The notes beneath the pieces were generated by a model that worked only from the letters and a program-made list of their open reading frames with translations, had not been told where the DNA came from and searched no databases. A stretch of 64,000 nucleotides of DNA, taken from assembly GCA_004352715.1 (NCBI GenBank), contig SCFE01000072.1, forward strand, positions 105,566-169,565, written 5' to 3'. Of the stretch, positions 58,676 through 64,000 are shown one piece after another. A program made the position numbers and the translations under genes. The DNA comes from Hofstenia miamia (taxonomy: Eukaryota; Xenacoelomorpha; Acoela). Positions within the stretch are counted from its first letter, which is position 1. Each line of letters opens with the position of its first letter.

Positions 58676-59842
58676 ATTTCAAGTGTAAGTCCTTGATTAT
58701 TATAAACAGTTTATGTTAATCGTATTAGCAAATTCCTTAAAAACGAAGCAAAATTACTTTATCAAAAAGCAGAAAAACTCAATTTACAGGAAAATTTATG
58801 AGATTCCAGAAAGTAAGCATAAATATTTTTCTAATTGCAATACTGTAGATTGCTGAAACAAAAAAATGATCTTCAAACTAGTTTTTCATGGGAATTCGTC
58901 CCAAACTAAGAAAAAGATTCTCTGTTGTTAAGATAAAACATGAATTTTTTTTAGTTTTGGCCGGTTGATCTCTGGATGGGTTGCTGAGAAATATTATCAT
59001 AAGCATCTCCATCACCAACATTTGTTAATAATAATTAAAAATTCATTGTTTGTAATGAAGATCAAATGAAATTTAAAAGCCGCTCTAACATTTATAAATG
59101 TTTCAATGTCAGGTAATTGTGGAAACCATTTCTAATAACCGCCACAACAAAAAATGCAAACAATACCAGGCTTAATCATCATTTATCGGGTAATTTGTCC
59201 TCAGCCATGACAACTAACCTTTCTCGAATTCTTGCGAAATTTTTGCAAGAATCTCCTACATGGACAGCTTAATGTATCTTAGTATAGCAACTGTGCACAC
59301 ATTTATATATATATAAATTATCCAAATCCAACAGAGTGGGTTATATTGGTTTGCAAAACAGCTTCATCAACGCAATCAACAATTCACGCAAGTATCAATG
59401 GGATTAAAAATTGTTTTTTATAGAAGAGAGGATCTGATGCAATATTGTTTACTTTTACTATAACTATTAGTATTGCGCAGAATGAGCTTCGCATCATTGT
59501 TCCAAAAATACGGTGCATGTTGAGTCGGGACTTGGTAACTATCATCAGAGTTTTCTTAAAAAACGATTTTTGAAAATATATTTAATTAATTTAACTAAAT
59601 TATTCAATGATACAGATATTGCGCCGTATTTAGTGTTATGTTATTGAACAATTAGTATATTATTCCCGCAAAAATTAAATGACAAATTTTTCAATGGGTT
59701 TATATCGAAATCTAAGGAAACTAAACGCGTAAAATCAAAATCATGCATACTTATTACAATTTCTAAATACTTCCACAGACATTCAATTTCATATAAAGAT
59801 ATATTTAGCATGGAGCAAAAAAATGTTTAAAAACAGCATATA
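58676..59842. other. Intergenic DNA, no gene
   Basis: AT-rich; nothing recognised. Confidence 0.4.
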
Positions 59843-60019
59843 CAGGGCGTCTAAAGGTAAGTTCAAATTATAATTCTTTATTTCTCATCAGCTAATAAGA
59901 ATTATTCTAGCACATAATTTTCAATAGCTTTATTTTCGTTTGTCATAATGACATATGTACAAATAAGTATAATATATATTTACAAAATGAACAGACTCCT
60001 CTATATATAGGCATGCACT

Positions 60020-60455
60020 CAGACTTGTCAACGAGCCGAGCCGAGCCGAGCCGAGCTTGAGCAGTATTTGATATACAACGAGCCCAAAGCGAGCCTATTT
60101 TTGGCAAAGCAAGTCTATAGTTCTGCTTGTTAATTTCATTATGGAGATTTTTCTTATTTTTGCAGTCAGTATGCCNNNNNNNNNNNNNNNNNNNNNNNNN
60201 NNNNNNNNNNNNNNNNNNNNNNNNNNNNNNNNNNNNNNNNNNNNNNNNNNNNNNNNNNNNNNNNNNNNNNNNNNNNNNNNNNNNNNNNNGATTTTTCTTA
60301 TTTTTGCAGTCAGTATGCCTTTCCTATAATCTTATTTAAGAAATGAGTCTCATTCAAGGATTTTATGTGGTGAGCTGAACCGAGCCGAACTTACACGAAA
60401 TTTAAACGAGCCGAGCCGAGGCGAGCTTGGAAATGTCGGCTCGTTGACAAGTCTG
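60020..60455. mobile_element. hAT-type MITE, family B, copy 4, nested
   Basis: It starts CAGACTTGTCAACGAGCC and ends GGCTCGTTGACAAGTCTG, flanked on both sides by CATGCACT (60012-60019 and 60456-60463), a perfect 8-bp target duplication. GAGCC is iterated at the left end. It contains a 114-N gap (60176-60289) whose two 30-bp edges are identical, so true length may be close to that of copy 3 (354 bp). It lies upstream of the transposase remnant of the mariner-type element. Confidence 0.92.
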
Positions 60456-60870
60456 CATGCACTACAAACTATTTATAAAGTATAAAAGAAGGAATATTTA
60501 GTGACAACAATCATTTTTGTATTTCAGTCATGAATAATATTGCTATTGAAGATAGAATGCTTCTCATCAAATGCTATTACACAGGTGGTGAAATTGCAAC
60601 TGCTGCGTACGCAAATTTAAACAACAACATTGATTAATAAAAGATCCATTTACTTTAAAAAGCATCAAAAGACTGGTGGATAAATTTGAAGCACAGGCAG
60701 TGTTCACTACAGGTTGAAATCAGGACGCCCGTCCTTGGAAAACGAACGCTGTATACCATTGTGGAAGATTCTTTGAAACGAAATGCTTCAAAGATCGTGG
60801 ATGCTACTCCATAAAAATAATCAGATGATACCATTTCCCATAATCAAGTATCCATCGTATCCTTTGTAAA

Positions 60871-61626
60871 CAGAGTTGGAACCGGGCCGGTTTTTTCTGC
60901 CCGGGCCCGCATACAGTCGGCTCGCATCAACACGAAAAAAACTCAGACCGGCTAGCTTTTAAGCTTGGGCCCGGGTGACAAAATTTATCATTTTATACAT
61001 TTTTCTTGAATGTTCTACATGTACATGTATTTTATACATTTTTCTTGAATGTTCTACATGTACATGTATTTAACGTGCATTATTATTATATTTCATTTGA
61101 GATCTCATTTCATCTACATATTTACTCTTGTAAGTATTATTTATGTGTGTTCAAGTTATTCATTCAAACAGTAAAATGAAAACACTGAATTTCCCAGAGA
61201 GTGTGGACGAATTCATTTCATTTGACACATGAATTAAGAAATTAATGCAGCCGCTAGCTATTTTAATCTTAACTTTAACAATGGATTATTCCTTCCCATG
61301 CCGATTTTTAGGTAATGGTATTGCTCACATATCATTGTAATAAGCCGTCACATGAATTGATGCATTGAATTCAACCTATCATTATATTCAATTAATGAAC
61401 ATACACTTAATTTCAGACATGATAAATTTCAGCCCGGGTGTTAAATTTTGCAGGCCCAGCCCGGATGCTTACCAAAAATTCCTGGCCTCGGCCCCGCCCG
61501 CTAATGAATGTGGGCTGATGGATCAAATCCTAATAAAATGATGTCATTTACTCTACAATAAAAATTTTTCAGGCCCGGGCCGGGTGCTTACCAATAATTC
61601 CAGGTCCGGACCGGGTTCCAGCTTTG
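60871..61626. mobile_element. hAT-type element, family F (CCCGGGC-rich), nested, 756 bp
   Basis: The left end CAGAGTTGGAACCGGGCCGG mirrors the right end, which inverts to CAAAGCTGGAACCCGGTCCGG. The flanks TTTGTAAA (60863-60870) and TTTGTAAC (61627-61634) form an 8-bp duplication with one mismatch. GCCCGGGC/GGCCCGGG words are iterated at both ends, with more copies between 61430 and 61500. A 40-bp-scale direct repeat ('ttttatacatttttcttgaatg') sits at about 60992-61066. It splits the mariner-type transposase remnant. Confidence 0.88.
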
Positions 61627-62470
61627 TTTGTAACAAACTTCACATGCATCTCTACAAATTCACTATGCTGCAGGAAATTAAGCCAACAGATGTGGCGGTT
61701 CGACTTCATTTCTGCAAATTGGCTTCTTGAAAATCCAGGTATGATGGACAACATCTTGTAGTCTGATGAATGCCATTTAATATGAATGGTGCAATCAATG
61801 CAAAGAATTGCGTCATTGGTCATGAGAAAACCCACATGCTTTTCGCACAACGCTTTTGCATTCGGAGAAGGTGACTGTTTGGATGGGTATCTCTAAGCAT
61901 TTCTCTGTTCGGCCATTTTTCTTCCAAGACACTGTAAATGGAGAACGTTATCTTGCCATGCAGCAAGATCATCTACTCCCAGAATTGAAAAAGAATTGGA
62001 AAGTTCGTTCAACAATTTTTATGCAGGACAGTGCAACTGCACACATTTTTAAAGGCGTAACACAATATTTCCAGAATCATTTTGGCGATGATATTGTAAT
62101 CAGCAGATATTTCGAATATTTCTCTCCACCTGGTACCTAGATCTAAATCCATGCGATTACTGGCTTTGGGGGCACGTGCGGGCTATGGTTTATCATTGCA
62201 GTCCACCACAAACTAGGGGAGACCTGGTTCGTCGTATTGCAGATGCAGCATCAACCATATCACTTGAAATGACAGCAGCCGCCATTGACAATTTGATCCC
62301 TCGATTTGAAGCTGTGGTACATGAAAAGGGAAATCATTTTCAACACTTGCTTTGAACTTTTAAATTATTCCATTTTTCATTGTTTTAGATTATGACAATT
62401 TTGTTCCCAACTGCTTTTCTTGTTGTCTTTATGTAAGCTCAAAATTGAACGTTACTTGTGTGACACCCTG

Positions 62471-62771
62471 ATATATATATATATATATATACTGAAATTG
62501 CAACAAGTACTATTTATTTAAAGTGTATTAATGTTTTGATGCTGACTTTGCTATATCTTCCATGAGATTAATAGTCTTCTAAGCTTCTTGATTTTACCTC
62601 AATATACCAACGATGATAATCTTAATCAACTGAGCTTTATTAACGTTTCCGTTTTTCCTAAGAAATTAAATTATTAATATTTTACCGCATTATTTGTATT
62701 TTTGATCCATAAGCATTTTTCTTCTGGAACTTTATCTAATTTAAATTCAAAATGAGCTAAATAATACATTA

Positions 62772-62816
<45 letters not shown>

Positions 62817-64000
62817 GCTGTTTTCAAACATTATTTGTACTCGAATTATGATTTATAATTTGAAATATTATATATTATTGGTCTCAAAAACTATAAAATT
62901 CGTCACTTCATAACAAATGAGTTAATCCTGTTTTGACATGAACGGTTGTTTATCTGAGGAAGAGATTTGGTAAATGGAAACAGTTTGAAGTCACTGAATG
63001 TAATTCAATAACAAATACAAGGTTTATGTCTGCGATACCTTATCAGGTAATTTCAATAAAGCGGATAAATAATTTCTACTGCTTAGTTAATTTTAAAATT
63101 TAGCCGATGATTAAATTTATAGTATAAGAGGTTCAGAAAATAAAATGCGTTTTATAAAATGTTTGTTTATGTCTCTTAAAACGTAGTATATTTAAAGTAC
63201 TGTAATGAAGCACTTAGACTTTAAGCCTATTACACTACAATATACTCTGATAAGAGTAGATCTTAACATAAGAGTGTAGAATTAATCAAAGGGTGCACCA
63301 TGTTCTAGCGTACATGTACAAGATTCCTACAAAAAGTTTGTCAAATTTCTTTTTCTCTAATCGTATGTCTCTCTCCCTCCCTCTCTCTCTCTCTCTTTCT
63401 CTCTTTTCATCCATCTTTCCTCTCATTTTATTCTTTCTTCTTCGACTTTGAGAGTCATTATCTGATTGATGATGAATCACTCAAATCATTCTGTTGATTC
63501 AAAATTGCACATCTAAATTAGAAACAGCACGCAGAAATATGCTTTTTATATCCGATTCTATACATGTTGTCATGTTAAGACTTATAAGGTACTCTTATTT
63601 ATAGTATATATGTTTTATTTGTGCATAATTGCTTTGAAAACAACAATTTCGTAAAAAATATGAATAAAATTTTTAGAAAATCACTTTTTTCTGAAACCCC
63701 TATAATAAAATTACTGCCAATGATATTTTTAGCTCATCTTGCCCCCTCAATTTAATGTATATTTAAAGCTCCTGTATTATTTATTTAAAGAAAACTGATT
63801 GAACATTGAACCTGAACATAATCCCAAAGTTGTTGAAAATTGTTCCTACCACGAACTTTTTGAACACTGTCCATGAAAAGCTCTTCAAATCTGAATCATG
63901 TGGTGCTGTCCAGGGAATGTTACCCGAAATGTGTTTCCGTCCTCAGAACATTTTTATCACGGTTTTTGTCGTGCTATTATCATACATCATCATTATGTTA
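62471..64000. other. Intergenic DNA with microsatellites
   Basis: No gene. (TA)n lies at 62471-62490 and about 62778-62812, and a (CT)n-rich tract at about 63367-63407. Confidence 0.6.

Larger units (their letters stand above)
59843..62470 (+). mobile_element. Dead mariner-type element carrying two nested hAT MITEs
   Basis: The left end CAGGGCGTCTAAAGGTAAGTTCAA follows TA (59841-59842). The right end inverts to CAGGGTGTCACACAAGTAA and abuts a TA repeat. Transposase remnants run in order: I-E-D-R-M-L-L-I-K-C-Y-Y at 60550, L-V-D-K-F-E-A at about 60673, then V-T-V-W-M-G-I-S, R-P-F-F-F-Q, Y-L-A-M, I-F-M-Q-D-S-A-T-A-H from 61868, and a D-L-N-P-C-D-Y-W-L-W-G-like stretch near 62140-62170 in another frame. 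This is the Tc1/mariner-type DDE family common in arthropods and other invertebrates. Frameshifts and stops kill it. Excluding inserts it is near 1.4 kb. Confidence 0.8.

Noticed and set aside
61569-61850. 93-aa minus-strand frame
   Set aside because: It is the antisense of the mariner-type transposase remnant plus the end of the family F MITE.
1-64000. CRISPR arrays, rRNA, tRNA and LTR retrovirus-like elements
   Set aside because: None seen: no regularly spaced repeats, no cloverleaf with A/B boxes that I could confirm, and no long terminal direct repeats with gag/pol motifs.

Overview
This window is AT-rich, intron-bearing invertebrate metazoan DNA. It has no operons, ribosome binding sites or CRISPR arrays. 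Transposable elements fill it: non-LTR retrotransposons (L2/CR1-like, Jockey/CR1-like, R2/NeSL-like), mariner-type, hAT, P-type and probable PIF/Harbinger-type DNA transposons. I cannot fix the species. Seven N-runs and three single Ns are present, and most of the gap edges carry duplicated flanks that look like unmerged contig ends.

Host genes. Two are supported. (1) A plus-strand, apparently single-coding-exon SLC17-type MFS transporter (6665-8044). (2) A minus-strand gamma-glutamyltransferase-like gene that I assembled from three exons spread over about 35 kb: 48129-47892 (N-terminus and membrane anchor), 22208-21919 (N-terminal GGT core) and 14253-13123 (rest of the fold and stop). The splice phases agree and the predicted protein is 552 aa, close to classical GGT. 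The catalytic threonine and most substrate-contact positions are replaced, so it reads as a GGT-fold pseudoenzyme.

Layout. 1-3.5 kb: decayed LINE fragments, a hAT-type MITE inside one of them, and a 639-bp TIR element with TAA target duplications. 5.7-6.3 kb: first copy of a GAGCC-rich hAT MITE. 6.7-8.0 kb: the transporter. 11.7-12.6 kb: a 941-bp hAT-type element with a perfect 8-bp target duplication. 13.1-48.1 kb: the GGT-like gene. Its 7.7-kb intron 2 holds two MITEs. Its 25.7-kb intron 1 holds a near-complete L2/CR1-like LINE (26.6-30.4 kb), a second long LINE (31.5-35.2 kb), a 5'-truncated LINE (37.1-38.0 kb), an intact mariner (39.9-41.2 kb) and more MITEs. 49.6-57 kb: two more LINE pieces, a hAT transposase tail, a dead P-type transposase and an internally deleted mariner. 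58-62.5 kb: LINE 3' ends and a dead mariner-type element into which two different hAT MITEs have inserted.

Most notable signals. The GGT-like pseudoenzyme. A LINE whose two ORFs are in one frame separated only by a UGA-CUA stop context. At least six hAT-type non-autonomous families, most with a short GC-rich word iterated near their ends, nearly all bounded by demonstrable 8-bp target duplications. An intact, comparatively GC-rich mariner transposase.
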